From Desulfurobacteriaceae bacterium (GTDB taxonomy: Bacteria; Aquificota; Aquificia; Desulfurobacteriales; Desulfurobacteriaceae), in NCBI GenBank assembly GCA_027064485.1, contig JAMOPR010000268.1, positions 1 to 6,980 of the forward strand: a stretch of 6,980 bases of DNA, given 5' to 3'. Shown here piece after piece: positions 1 through 5,223 of the stretch. The translations under genes were made by a program, and so were the position numbers. Position 1 is the first letter of the stretch. Every line of letters begins with the position of its first letter. Below the pieces are notes generated by a model that saw only the letters and a list, made by a program, of their open reading frames with translations, did no database searches and had not been told where the DNA came from.

Positions 1-630
1 GGACAGCCCCTGAACGAACAAAAAGCCTATAGATGCAACCAAAAGATTTTCAGATACAAACCTCAACGTTCCCGCTTTTAACAAAACCGTTCCAAAACCG
101 CCCAAAAGGAAAAAGGGAACGGGGAAAAATCCCCACCGCACCCTCTCAACAGAATAATCCCTTTTCAGCACCCACGTAGCGGCTACTAACGTCAGGTAAG
201 AAAAAAACAAAGAGGATGCAAGGTAAAATCCCCACCTTACATCCACAAACCAAGGTAGATTTCCTAATTCCGGCACTCCCAAAAAAAGCTCCTCTAAAAC
301 AGCAAAAGCAAACAAAAACGCCGAGGAAACAAGCAAAACCTTTTCAACAGAAAAATTCTTCAAGAAATAAAGCAAGTATCCCAAAACGGGAAGGGAAGAA
401 AGGTCAAAAGCCAGCCTCCATTCGGAAAGCATTCCCGTAGCAAGCACTGCAAAAGCAGAAACAGCCAAAGACATAAAAATACCTTCCCTTTCAACCACAG
501 CGTAGCACAGAACCGGCACAAAAATGGAAAGTCCCAAAGACAAAAAAGCAAAACCTTCCACATCGGCAAGCAAGCCGGTAGCCAAAGTTAGAGCGCCGTA
601 AACGGCAGGCAACTTAAGCCTTTCTATCAA
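1..630 (-). CDS. DUF2232 (YybS-like) multi-pass membrane protein, 3' end cut by window edge
   Basis: This frame is open for 210 codons from a TTG at 630 to the window edge, with no stop. The translation begins MIERLKLPAVYGAL and is strongly hydrophobic, with likely membrane segments near residues 8-24, 30-46, 51-67, 76-90, 96-112, 131-155, 168-185 and from 196 on. The last visible residues, GFLFVQGLS, resemble the conserved late helix of DUF2232 proteins. Family members are about 290-310 residues, so roughly 80-100 should lie beyond the edge. TTG is chosen because AAGGGG sits 8 bases upstream; an in-frame GTG at 639 overlaps that SD and is less likely. The gene starts 12 bases after rpsR, and DUF2232 genes commonly lie between rpsR and rplI/dnaB, which supports the call independently. 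The molecular function is unknown; it acts in the cytoplasmic membrane. The high T content of the coding strand simply reflects hydrophobic codons. Confidence 0.85.
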   Translation of the reverse strand, partial: MIERLKLPAVYGALTLATGLLADVEGFAFLSLGLSIFVPVLCYAVVEREGIFMSLAVSAFAVLATGMLSEWRLAFDLSSLPVLGYLLYFLKNFSVEKVLLVSSAFLFAFAVLEELFLGVPELGNLPWFVDVRWGFYLASSLFFSYLTLVAATWVLKRDYSVERVRWGFFPVPFFLLGGFGTVLLKAGTLRFVSENLLVASIGFLFVQGLS

Positions 631-638
631 TCGAGCCA

Positions 639-644
639 CCCCTT
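639..644 (-). promoter_or_regulatory. Ribosome binding site deciding the TTG start of the DUF2232 gene
   Basis: AAGGGG (minus strand) lies 8 bases upstream of TTG at 630 and shares its first two A residues with the TAA stop of rpsR (643-645). The spacing favours TTG over the in-frame GTG at 639, which begins inside this SD. Confidence 0.6.
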
Positions 645-885
645 AATCAATCTTCACAAACGGTAAAAGTGCAAGATGTCTTGCCCTTTTAACAGCCCTT
701 GCAAGCTGTCTCTGGTGTTTAGAACAAACACCTGAAATCCTTCTTGGAATAATTCTTCCTCTTTCAGAAATAAAAGGTTTTAAAAGCTCAACGTTCTTGT
801 AATCTATCTTTTCTATCTTCTCTGCACAGAACTTACAGTATTTTCTTCTCCTAACAAACCTTCTCTGTGGTAAAGCGTTGCTCAT
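643..885 (-). CDS. rpsR: 30S ribosomal protein S18, zinc-ribbon (C+) form
   Basis: This 80-residue protein is a small-subunit ribosomal protein that packs against S6 on the 30S platform. The family signature is clear: a basic N-terminus ([13 protein letters not shown]), then the central core with [23 protein letters not shown], ending in [12 protein letters not shown]. Four candidate metal ligands are present, C17-x-x-C20 and C54-x-x-H57, so this is the zinc-binding C+ version rather than the cysteine-free paralogue used in zinc limitation. The length is normal for the family. The start is fixed by AAGGAGGT a few bases upstream, which overlaps the stop codon of ssb. The S6-SSB-S18 order lets the two interacting ribosomal proteins be made from one mRNA. 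S18 is known to bind and regulate its own operon mRNA with S6 in some bacteria, but I saw no such leader motif here. Confidence 0.97.
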   Translation of the reverse strand: MSNALPQRRFVRRRKYCKFCAEKIEKIDYKNVELLKPFISERGRIIPRRISGVCSKHQRQLARAVKRARHLALLPFVKID

Positions 886-896
886 TTCCTACCTCC

Positions 897-1277
897 TTAA
901 AATTCGATGTCATCAATTTCATCAACAGATTCTTCGTTGCTTCTACTTCTAAACTCAAGAGAAACAACCCTATCCGCTCTCACTTCTATCTTGGAACGCT
1001 TTTCTCCGCTGTCTGTTTCCCACGTTGACTGACGGAGTCTCCCCTCGACCAGAACCTTCGTTCCCTTATTAAACCTGCTCACAGCTCTATCTGCCGCATC
1101 TCCCCAGAGAACGACGTCTATAAAAAGGGTATCCTCCTGCCAGTTACCGTTCCTGTCCCTATAAGGATTGTTAACCGCAATTCTAAAGCGGGTAAACGGC
1201 GTTCCGGACTGCGTATGAGAAAGTTCAGGGTCGGCTACAAGCCTGCCGATTAAAAACACCCTGTTAAGATTTGCCAT
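897..1277 (-). CDS. ssb: Single-stranded DNA-binding protein
   Basis: This 126-residue SSB coats single-stranded DNA in replication, recombination and repair. One OB fold fills about residues 4-108: the N-terminal NRVFLIGRLVADPEL, then GTPFTRFRIAVN, DTLFIDVVLWG with the conserved aromatic residues, and GTKVLVEGRLR. The linker is very short (about 110-119) and the acidic tip reads VDEIDDIEF. The usual tip that recruits partner proteins ends in DDIPF or similar, so the penultimate Pro is replaced by Glu here. The protein is shorter than E. coli SSB (178 residues), because the flexible linker is almost absent; this is common in thermophiles. The ATG overlaps the rpsF stop by one base (TAATG), with AAAGGAG inside the last codons of rpsF. 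The stop is part of the SD of rpsR, so ssb is tightly coupled on both sides. Confidence 0.96.
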   Translation of the reverse strand: MANLNRVFLIGRLVADPELSHTQSGTPFTRFRIAVNNPYRDRNGNWQEDTLFIDVVLWGDAADRAVSRFNKGTKVLVEGRLRQSTWETDSGEKRSKIEVRADRVVSLEFRSRSNEESVDEIDDIEF

Positions 1278-1636
1278 TACTCTTCTCCTTTATTCTCATC
1301 CGCCTTAGGAGCAAGCTTTTCCTTAAGCTCCTTAACTTCGGATGGCTTAAGTCTGAACACCAAAAATCTTATAACGTCTTCGTTAATTCTAAAGAAGTTC
1401 TCCATATTCTTTACAAAGTCTCTTTCATTTGTCCTTATGTATTCTAATACGTAGTAACCCTTATCGTAATCGTTTATCGGATAAGCAAGCTGCCTCCTTC
1501 CCCATCTATCAACTTTTAAAACCTCTCCCTTGTAACGCTCAACGTAAGAGTTAACCTTTTCTATTCCCTTTTCAATCTCCTCGTCAGACATTGTAGGTCT
1601 AAGTATGTAAACCATCTCGTAATAGTATTCCCTCAT
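1277..1636 (-). CDS. rpsF: 30S ribosomal protein S6
   Basis: This 119-residue ribosomal protein is the partner of S18 on the 30S platform. The first ~95 residues match the S6 ferredoxin-like fold: YYYEMVYILRPTMSDEEIEKGIEKV, then VDRWGRRQLAYPINDYDKGYYVLEYI, and a last strand with EDVIRFLVFRL. The C-terminal tail (about 96-119) is charged and ends KGEE; tails of variable length are normal in S6. ATG at 1636 has AAGGAGGT at good spacing, and that SD shares bases with the pth stop codon 10 bases upstream. The codons of the tail carry the AAAGGAG used by ssb, so the end of S6 is partly shaped by the next gene's translation signal. Placement after rplY-pth joins two conserved ribosomal blocks into one operon. 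Confidence 0.97.
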   Translation of the reverse strand: MREYYYEMVYILRPTMSDEEIEKGIEKVNSYVERYKGEVLKVDRWGRRQLAYPINDYDKGYYVLEYIRTNERDFVKNMENFFRINEDVIRFLVFRLKPSEVKELKEKLAPKADENKGEE

Positions 1637-1646
1637 TTCTACCTCC

Positions 1647-2219
1647 TTATTTGTTACATTCGGTAAGGATTTTGTTATTTATATCACCACTTTCCAGAAT
1701 CCTTAAAACGCAGTCAGAAGCCTTTTCTACAGCCTCCTTTACCACGTTCAATTCCTCTTTTCTAAAAGGAGATAGAACGTAGTTTACTACCTCCTCTTTT
1801 GATGCCGGTCTTCCTATGCCGATTCTCAGTCTGGGAAATTCATTTGTCCTAAGATGCTCTTCTACAGACTTTACCCCTTTATGACCACCGCTACTTCCCT
1901 TTAACCTAATTCTCAATTTTCCTAAAGGCAGGTCAAGGTCGTCGTAAATTACCAAAATTTCAGCAGGAGCTAACTTAAAGAAGTTAGCTACTTCCTTAAC
2001 GCTTTCACCGCTCCTGTTCATATAAGTTAGGGGCTTCAGGAAGAAAACCTTCTCTCCTTTCTCGTTTCTCCACTCCGCAATCAGCCCTTTAAACTTTTCC
2101 CTGAAATTGGAACAGTTTAACTTCTCGCAGACTCTATCGACAACCATCCAGCCAACATTATGGCGGGTATCAGCGTATTCCCTACCGGGATTTCCCAGAC
2201 CGACAATTAGTCTAATCAT
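1647..2219 (-). CDS. pth: Peptidyl-tRNA hydrolase
   Basis: This enzyme hydrolyses peptidyl-tRNAs released by stalled ribosomes and recycles tRNA in the cytosol. The 190-residue length is normal for bacterial Pth. The catalytic set lines up with E. coli numbering: N10 in VGLGNPG, H20 in DTRHNVG, N68 in KPLTYMNRSG, and D93 in IYDDLDLPLG. The GGH-G motif follows at 111-115, but with Lys at 114 (GGHKG) where E. coli has Asn (GGHNG). The C-terminal RIGIGRP motif and YVLSPF are also present. The ATG overlaps the rplY stop by one base (TAATG), so translation is probably coupled to L25. The rplY-pth pair is a widely conserved bacterial arrangement. The SD for this gene is weak (GGGGAAG at a long distance, GAAGAG nearer), which fits dependence on coupling. 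Confidence 0.96.
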   Translation of the reverse strand: MIRLIVGLGNPGREYADTRHNVGWMVVDRVCEKLNCSNFREKFKGLIAEWRNEKGEKVFFLKPLTYMNRSGESVKEVANFFKLAPAEILVIYDDLDLPLGKLRIRLKGSSGGHKGVKSVEEHLRTNEFPRLRIGIGRPASKEEVVNYVLSPFRKEELNVVKEAVEKASDCVLRILESGDINNKILTECNK

Positions 2220-2815
2220 TACTCTTCAGCTTCCCCTTCAGCTTCTGTTTCTTCAGCCGCTGCTTCCTCTTCAGGTTCAGCTACAATGGCAACTGTCTCT
2301 TCCGGGCTATCAACAAGTTTTGCTCCTTCCGGAAGCGGAAGGTCTCCTACGTGCAGCGCATCCCCTGCATGAAGGTTAGAAATATCAACAACTATTTTTT
2401 CAGGAATAGCCCTTGGAAGAACTTCAATGGCGACTTCCCTCTTGAGAATTTCAAGAACGCCACCTTCCTCAGAAACACCTACAGGCGTTCCAACAAACTC
2501 AAGCTCTACAGTTACTTCAATTGTTTCGCCAAACTTGACTTCTTGAAAGTCAACGTGAATAGGAACATCACCTAAGTAGTTATACTGGATGTCTTTGAGG
2601 ATGCAGATTCTCTCTTCGCCGTCAAGGTCCAGCTTGACGAGACCGTGGTGGTGTTGAATCTTTCTCACGTCTTTTGCAGAAATGGCAATGTGCGTTGCCT
2701 CTGGTCTTCCACCGCCGTAAATAACAGCAGGCAGAAGGCCTTCCCTGCGCAGTCTTCTGGCTACCCCTTTTCCGGTTTTCTCTCTACGGGTAGCCTTTAA
2801 CTCTACTACTTTCAT
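2219..2815 (-). CDS. rplY: 50S ribosomal protein L25, long CTC/TL5 form
   Basis: This 198-residue 5S rRNA-binding protein of the large subunit has two domains. The L25 domain (about 1-91) contains KATRREKTGKGVARRLRREG, the LPAVIYGGG loop and the strand ending LGDVPIHVDFQ. The C-terminal beta domain (about 95-182) is typical of general stress protein CTC/TL5, with VPVELEFVGTPVGVSEEGGVLE-like features such as FVGTPVGVSEEGG. A tail of nearly only Glu and Ala follows (about 179-198). The length separates it from the short E. coli L25 (94 residues). It is the first gene of the second operon, starting at ATG 2815 with a strong AAGGAGGT and a promoter about 40 bases upstream. It overlaps pth by one base. 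Confidence 0.95.
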   Translation of the reverse strand: MKVVELKATRREKTGKGVARRLRREGLLPAVIYGGGRPEATHIAISAKDVRKIQHHHGLVKLDLDGEERICILKDIQYNYLGDVPIHVDFQEVKFGETIEVTVELEFVGTPVGVSEEGGVLEILKREVAIEVLPRAIPEKIVVDISNLHAGDALHVGDLPLPEGAKLVDSPEETVAIVAEPEEEAAAEETEAEGEAEE

Positions 2816-2819
2816 ACTT

Positions 2820-2827
2820 ACCTCCTT
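2820..2827 (-). promoter_or_regulatory. Strong ribosome binding site of rplY
   Basis: AAGGAGGT on the minus strand is a near-perfect anti-16S match, four bases before the ATG at 2815. It confirms this start for the first gene of the operon. Confidence 0.85.
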
Positions 2828-2853
2828 TTGTTTTTTTGCGGGAAAGCAGGCAA

Positions 2854-2882
2854 TATTTACAACCGATGATAAAATTTGTCAA
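2854..2882 (-). promoter_or_regulatory. Sigma-70-type promoter of the rplY-pth-rpsF-ssb-rpsR operon
   Basis: On the minus strand a perfect -35 box TTGACA (2882-2877) is followed by a 17-base spacer and TAAATA (2859-2854) as the -10 box, which has the T1, A2 and A4 consensus bases and is preceded by TTG. A start site near 2846-2848 would give a leader of about 30 bases, too short for a riboswitch. It lies in the only real intergenic gap of the window, ahead of the rplY SD. Confidence 0.75.
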
Positions 2883-2884
2883 GG

Positions 2885-2948
2885 AAAAAATAAAAACTCC
2901 CCCCACCCCTTGCAAGCGTTTTAAAACTTTTAAATTTTTGGAGAAGTT
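2885..2948 (-). terminator. Possible intrinsic terminator at the end of the upstream operon
   Basis: In the minus-strand transcript AACUUCUCC (2948-2940, starting within the stop codon) can pair with GGGGGAGUU (2903-2895): nine pairs including two G-U. It is followed at once by a U-rich stretch, UUUUUAUUUUUU (2896-2885). The loop is long (36 bases, with an AT-only inner palindrome at 2920-2934), so this is not a textbook hairpin. The position, directly between the last gene and the next promoter's -35 box, makes the call plausible. Confidence 0.4.
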
Positions 2949-2959
2949 ACTTAACTTCT
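2942..2959 (-). repeat. Short inverted repeat over the stop codon of the Rpn gene
   Basis: AGAAGTT (2959-2953) and AACTTCT (2948-2942) form a perfect 7-bp stem with the loop AAGT. The stop codon TAA lies across the loop and right arm. No U-tract follows directly, so it is not a terminator alone; its right arm overlaps the left arm of the long-range stem described at 2885-2948, so the two folds exclude each other. Confidence 0.4.
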
Positions 2960-3462
2960 TTAATAACTTCCCTTACTACATCCAGCGGGATATTTAAAAT
3001 TCTTGCTATCTGTTCGGCAGGAAGCTTCAATTCCACATAAAGTCTTTTAGCATCTTCTTTTTTGGCTTCTAACTTCCCCCTTTCAAGTCCTTCCTGATAG
3101 AAAGGGTCTTGTCTTATCATTTCTTCAGCAATTGTAAGGGGCATTCTTCTGTCCTCCAAAATACGTTTAAGCACTACTTTTAATTTAGGTCTGTAATAGA
3201 CTGCTGTTAGCAGTTTTCTAATATAGTCAGTTCTTTCCTTTTCTGGCAGACCTAAAAGTTCCTGAATTAATTGTTCAAAGTAGTGTTCGGGATTTTCAAC
3301 ATTACATAGAACAGCAAGTATCTTGTCCTCTAACCTGGAGCTATTCATCAATTCTTCACAACTAAGTTCCTTAATATCTTTAAGCTCATAGCGATAAAAA
3401 AGGTCTTGCTCGTTAATAAAACTATCCATTTTAGGAGTCCCTTCTCCTACGTAAAGAACCAT
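2947..3462 (-). CDS. C-terminal part of the split Rpn-family nuclease
   Basis: This 171-residue segment begins with VLYVGEG, the core strand normally joined to the preceding helix, then a helical region (about 20-120). It ends with the charged stretch QEGLERGKLEAKKEDAKRLYVEL and a helix-turn-helix-like KLPAEQIARILNIPLDVVREVIK, both typical of the C-termini of Rpn/PDDEXK_2 proteins. It contains no catalytic PD-(D/E)XK motif of its own. The ATG follows the upstream TAA without a gap. No good SD precedes it (only AAAGAG about ten bases away), in contrast to every other gene here, so if it is translated alone that would need reinitiation by ribosomes finishing the first part. It is more likely the rear half of a broken gene than an independent one. 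Confidence 0.6.
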   Translation of the reverse strand: MVLYVGEGTPKMDSFINEQDLFYRYELKDIKELSCEELMNSSRLEDKILAVLCNVENPEHYFEQLIQELLGLPEKERTDYIRKLLTAVYYRPKLKVVLKRILEDRRMPLTIAEEMIRQDPFYQEGLERGKLEAKKEDAKRLYVELKLPAEQIARILNIPLDVVREVIKEVK

Positions 3463-3738
3463 TTAACGAATCTCTTTACGAGGATACTTCTGAATGAGAA
3501 GGACACGATACTCTAACATCCTTAGGGGCATCTTTTTATCAGGATAGGTCTGTAGTTCTAAATGGAAAATAGCTCCATCATCTAACTCTACCAACAAATC
3601 TGCTTTGCGCTCTTTTACTGACGGAAACGTATTATCTAATATCCTTCTCCCTTTCCTCCCCGTAAGCAAATAGATAAACTTTTCAGGGATTTTTTGAAGG
3701 ACATCTCTTAAAAAGATGTCCATTTTATGTTTACTCAA
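3463..3738 (-). CDS. N-terminal catalytic part of the split Rpn-family nuclease
   Basis: This 91-residue segment holds the visible nuclease motif: D47 in KADLLVEL, then E61-x-Q63 in IFHLELQTYPD, matching the D...(D/E)XQ version of the PD-(D/E)XK site in Rpn proteins, which cut DNA and are linked to RecA-independent recombination and phage defence in E. coli. PLRMLEYRVLL is the conserved helix that follows. Translation then stops at TAA, so the protein lacks the remaining core strands and the C-terminal helical part. The start used is TTG at 3738, with AAAGGT eight bases upstream; an in-frame ATG at 3723, six codons further in, is an alternative but lacks that SD spacing. Whether the fragment folds or cuts DNA is unknown. 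Confidence 0.6.
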   Translation of the reverse strand: MSKHKMDIFLRDVLQKIPEKFIYLLTGRKGRRILDNTFPSVKERKADLLVELDDGAIFHLELQTYPDKKMPLRMLEYRVLLIQKYPRKEIR

Positions 3739-3744
3739 CGCTAT

Positions 3745-4842
3745 CTACCTTTCTATCTCGCCCTTTATAAACTTGTCAACCATCTCTTTTGCTTTCCAGT
3801 CTGGATACTGAATAGGTGGATGTTTCATTGTATAGGCAGAGATGGAATAAAGAGGTCCTCCTATCTTCCTGTCTAAGGCGAGCTTGGCACACCTTATGGC
3901 GTCTATCGCAGAACCAGCACTGTTTGGCGAATCTTCAACGGAAAGCTTAAGTTCTATATACATAGGAACGTCACCAAACAACCTTCCTTCAAGCCTTATG
4001 TAGGCTATTTTGTTGTCTTTTAACCAAGGGACGTAATCGCTCGGACCTATGTGAATGTTGTTATCTTCTATAGGGTAGGGAATAATAGAACGAACAGCTT
4101 CCGTTTTTGAAACTTTCTTTGTTTTTAGTCTCTTTCTTTCCAACATATTCAAGAAGTCTGTATTTCCGCCAAAGTTAAGCTGATAGGTTCTATCTATCGG
4201 AACGCCTCTATCGCTCATAAGCGTAGCTAAAACTCTGTGTGTAATTGTTGCACCTACCTGCGATTTTATGTCATCACCTACTATTGGCAATCCTTTTTCT
4301 TTAAACTTTTCTGCCCATTCGCTGTCAGAAGCGATAAACACAGGAATACAATTTACAAAAGCACATCCAGCCTCTAAGGCACACTGAGCGTAAAATCTCG
4401 TTGCTTCCTCCGAACCAACCGGCAGGTAGTTAACTACAACTTCAGCTCCGCTCTCTTTTAAAACTTTCACAACGTCAACAGGTTCCTTATCTGCCGGAAC
4501 GAACCTCTGGTCTTCCGGATAATCAAGCATGTGCTCGGCAAAGCCATCCATCACAGGTCCCATTTGAACTTCAACGCCCATTTCCGGCACGTCCGGGCAG
4601 AAAACCGTTGTGCAGTTAGGCTTCTCAAAAATCGCTTTACTTACGTCCTTCCCTACCTTTCTCGCATCTATGTCAAAGGCAGCAACGATTTCTATATCCC
4701 AAGGTTTGTATCCGCCAATATCAAAGTGCATCAAGCCGGACATATCTTTTTCGCTTTTACCGCGATAGTAGTAAATTCCTTGAATCAAAGAACTCGCGCA
4801 GTTTCCTACTCCAACTACGGCTAACTTAACTTTCCCAGACAT
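3745..4842 (-). CDS. ino1: Myo-inositol-1-phosphate synthase
   Basis: This NAD-dependent enzyme turns glucose 6-phosphate into 1D-myo-inositol 3-phosphate in the cytosol, the committed step for inositol compounds. The 365-residue length matches the short bacterial/archaeal class (M. tuberculosis type), not the ~510-residue eukaryotic one. Motifs in order: the Rossmann GVGNCASS (11-18), AFDIDARKVG (55-64), VNYLPVGSEEATRF (137-150), GDDIKSQVGATITHR (189-203, with the active-site lysine region), LNFGGNTDFLNM (222-233) and KLSVEDSPNSAG (299-310). The ATG follows the stop of the 126-residue gene without a gap (TAAATG), with GGGAGGAG inside that gene's last codons. In hyperthermophiles inositol phosphate feeds di-myo-inositol phosphate, a heat-stress solute, or inositol lipids. 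No gene in this window shows which, as no cytidylyltransferase or inositol-phosphotransferase is present. Confidence 0.95.
   Translation of the reverse strand: MSGKVKLAVVGVGNCASSLIQGIYYYRGKSEKDMSGLMHFDIGGYKPWDIEIVAAFDIDARKVGKDVSKAIFEKPNCTTVFCPDVPEMGVEVQMGPVMDGFAEHMLDYPEDQRFVPADKEPVDVVKVLKESGAEVVVNYLPVGSEEATRFYAQCALEAGCAFVNCIPVFIASDSEWAEKFKEKGLPIVGDDIKSQVGATITHRVLATLMSDRGVPIDRTYQLNFGGNTDFLNMLERKRLKTKKVSKTEAVRSIIPYPIEDNNIHIGPSDYVPWLKDNKIAYIRLEGRLFGDVPMYIELKLSVEDSPNSAGSAIDAIRCAKLALDRKIGGPLYSISAYTMKHPPIQYPDWKAKEMVDKFIKGEIER
3747..3752 (-). promoter_or_regulatory. Ribosome binding site supporting the TTG start of the Rpn gene
   Basis: AAAGGT on the minus strand, eight bases before TTG at 3738, lies in the final Arg codon and the first stop base of ino1 (TAG at 3747-3745). 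It is the reason TTG is preferred over the ATG at 3723. Confidence 0.5.
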
Positions 4843-5223
4843 TTATTCTCCTCCCGCTCTATACTTTTGGGCAAGCACCTTGAACTCTTCTATTTTACTA
4901 CTTATATTGCTTAATATCTTCTCCATCTCTTTAACAACTTCGGGATAATTCTGAGCTAAATTTTCTACTATCTCCTGAATAACTTTTTCTTTTTCCTCTT
5001 CTGTAAAGTAGCTTTTATTTTTCATTGCATCTTCTATAAGAGCCATCTCTAAAAGTCCCAAAGTTAAAAGCAAAGGATTCAAATCATCCGTTTTAAAACG
5101 CTGCTTCAAGAACTCTACCACTTTATCGTAATGAGTATCTCCCGGTTTAAACTTTGAAAGTTCAAGGTTTAGCCATAAGTCTGCAGCTCTATAAGCCAAA
5201 CCTTTAATTGCTTTCTGTTCCAT
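4843..5223 (-). CDS. Uncharacterised helical protein between cpoB and ino1
   Basis: I do not recognise this 126-residue protein. It looks soluble and almost entirely alpha-helical: an N-terminal segment with YRAADLWLNLELSKFKPGD, a hydrophobic helix NPLLLTLGLLEMALIEDAM (49-67), and a long charged region (75-123) rich in Glu and Lys that could form helical hairpins. There is no signal peptide, cysteine or recognisable catalytic motif. The reading frame is credible: AGGAG lies six bases before the ATG, codon use resembles that of neighbours, and the stop abuts the ino1 start, whose SD it carries. It overlaps the 3' end of cpoB by 20 bases in another frame. It must be co-translated with its neighbours, but position alone does not show whether it works with inositol synthesis or the envelope. 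Confidence 0.8.
   Translation of the reverse strand: MEQKAIKGLAYRAADLWLNLELSKFKPGDTHYDKVVEFLKQRFKTDDLNPLLLTLGLLEMALIEDAMKNKSYFTEEEKEKVIQEIVENLAQNYPEVVKEMEKILSNISSKIEEFKVLAQKYRAGGE

Larger units (their letters stand above)
2947..3738 (-). pseudogene. Rpn-family PD-(D/E)XK nuclease/transposase-like gene, interrupted by one in-frame TAA
   Basis: Two open segments in the same frame, 91 and 171 codons, are separated by a single TAA at 3465-3463 followed directly by ATG. Joined, they give about 263 residues, a normal length for Rpn (recombination-promoting nuclease; PDDEXK_2) proteins. The break falls in the fold core: helix RMLEYRVLLIQKYPRKEIR ends the first half and strand VLYVGEG begins the second, which in relatives are continuous. 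CAA (Gln) to TAA is the simplest explanation. No base is missing and there is no frameshift, so the lesion looks recent, or is a sequencing error, or is a real two-part gene. The start is a TTG six bases after ino1. No terminal repeats or target duplications were seen, so I do not call a mobile element. Confidence 0.7.

Noticed and set aside
216..440. Plus-strand open frame rich in Lys, Pro and Gln
   Set aside because: It is antisense to the DUF2232 membrane protein; its composition is the complement of hydrophobic codons, and it has no good SD or family resemblance.
360..569. Minus-strand hydrophobic open frame of 69 codons
   Set aside because: It is a shifted frame within the DUF2232 gene; the frame from 630 stays open to the window edge with a family-like sequence.
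2107..2575. Plus-strand open frames opposite pth and rplY
   Set aside because: They are antisense to well-recognised genes and have no supporting start signals or recognisable protein features.
2816..2853. Riboswitch or autoregulatory leader before rplY
   Set aside because: The leader from the predicted start site is only about 30 bases and shows no stable fold apart from the SD.
2895..2909. G-quadruplex in the G-rich tract
   Set aside because: Only two G-runs (GGGG and GGGGGG) separated by one base are present; four are needed for an intramolecular quadruplex.
2920..2934. Palindrome TTTAAAAGTTTTAAA as a stand-alone terminator
   Set aside because: The stem has only A-T pairs and a one-base centre, with no following U-tract, so it would not stop transcription alone.
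2947..3738. Rpn gene as a complete insertion element
   Set aside because: No terminal inverted repeats or target-site duplication are visible at either end, and the gene begins six bases after ino1 with an SD inside its end, which looks like settled operon structure.
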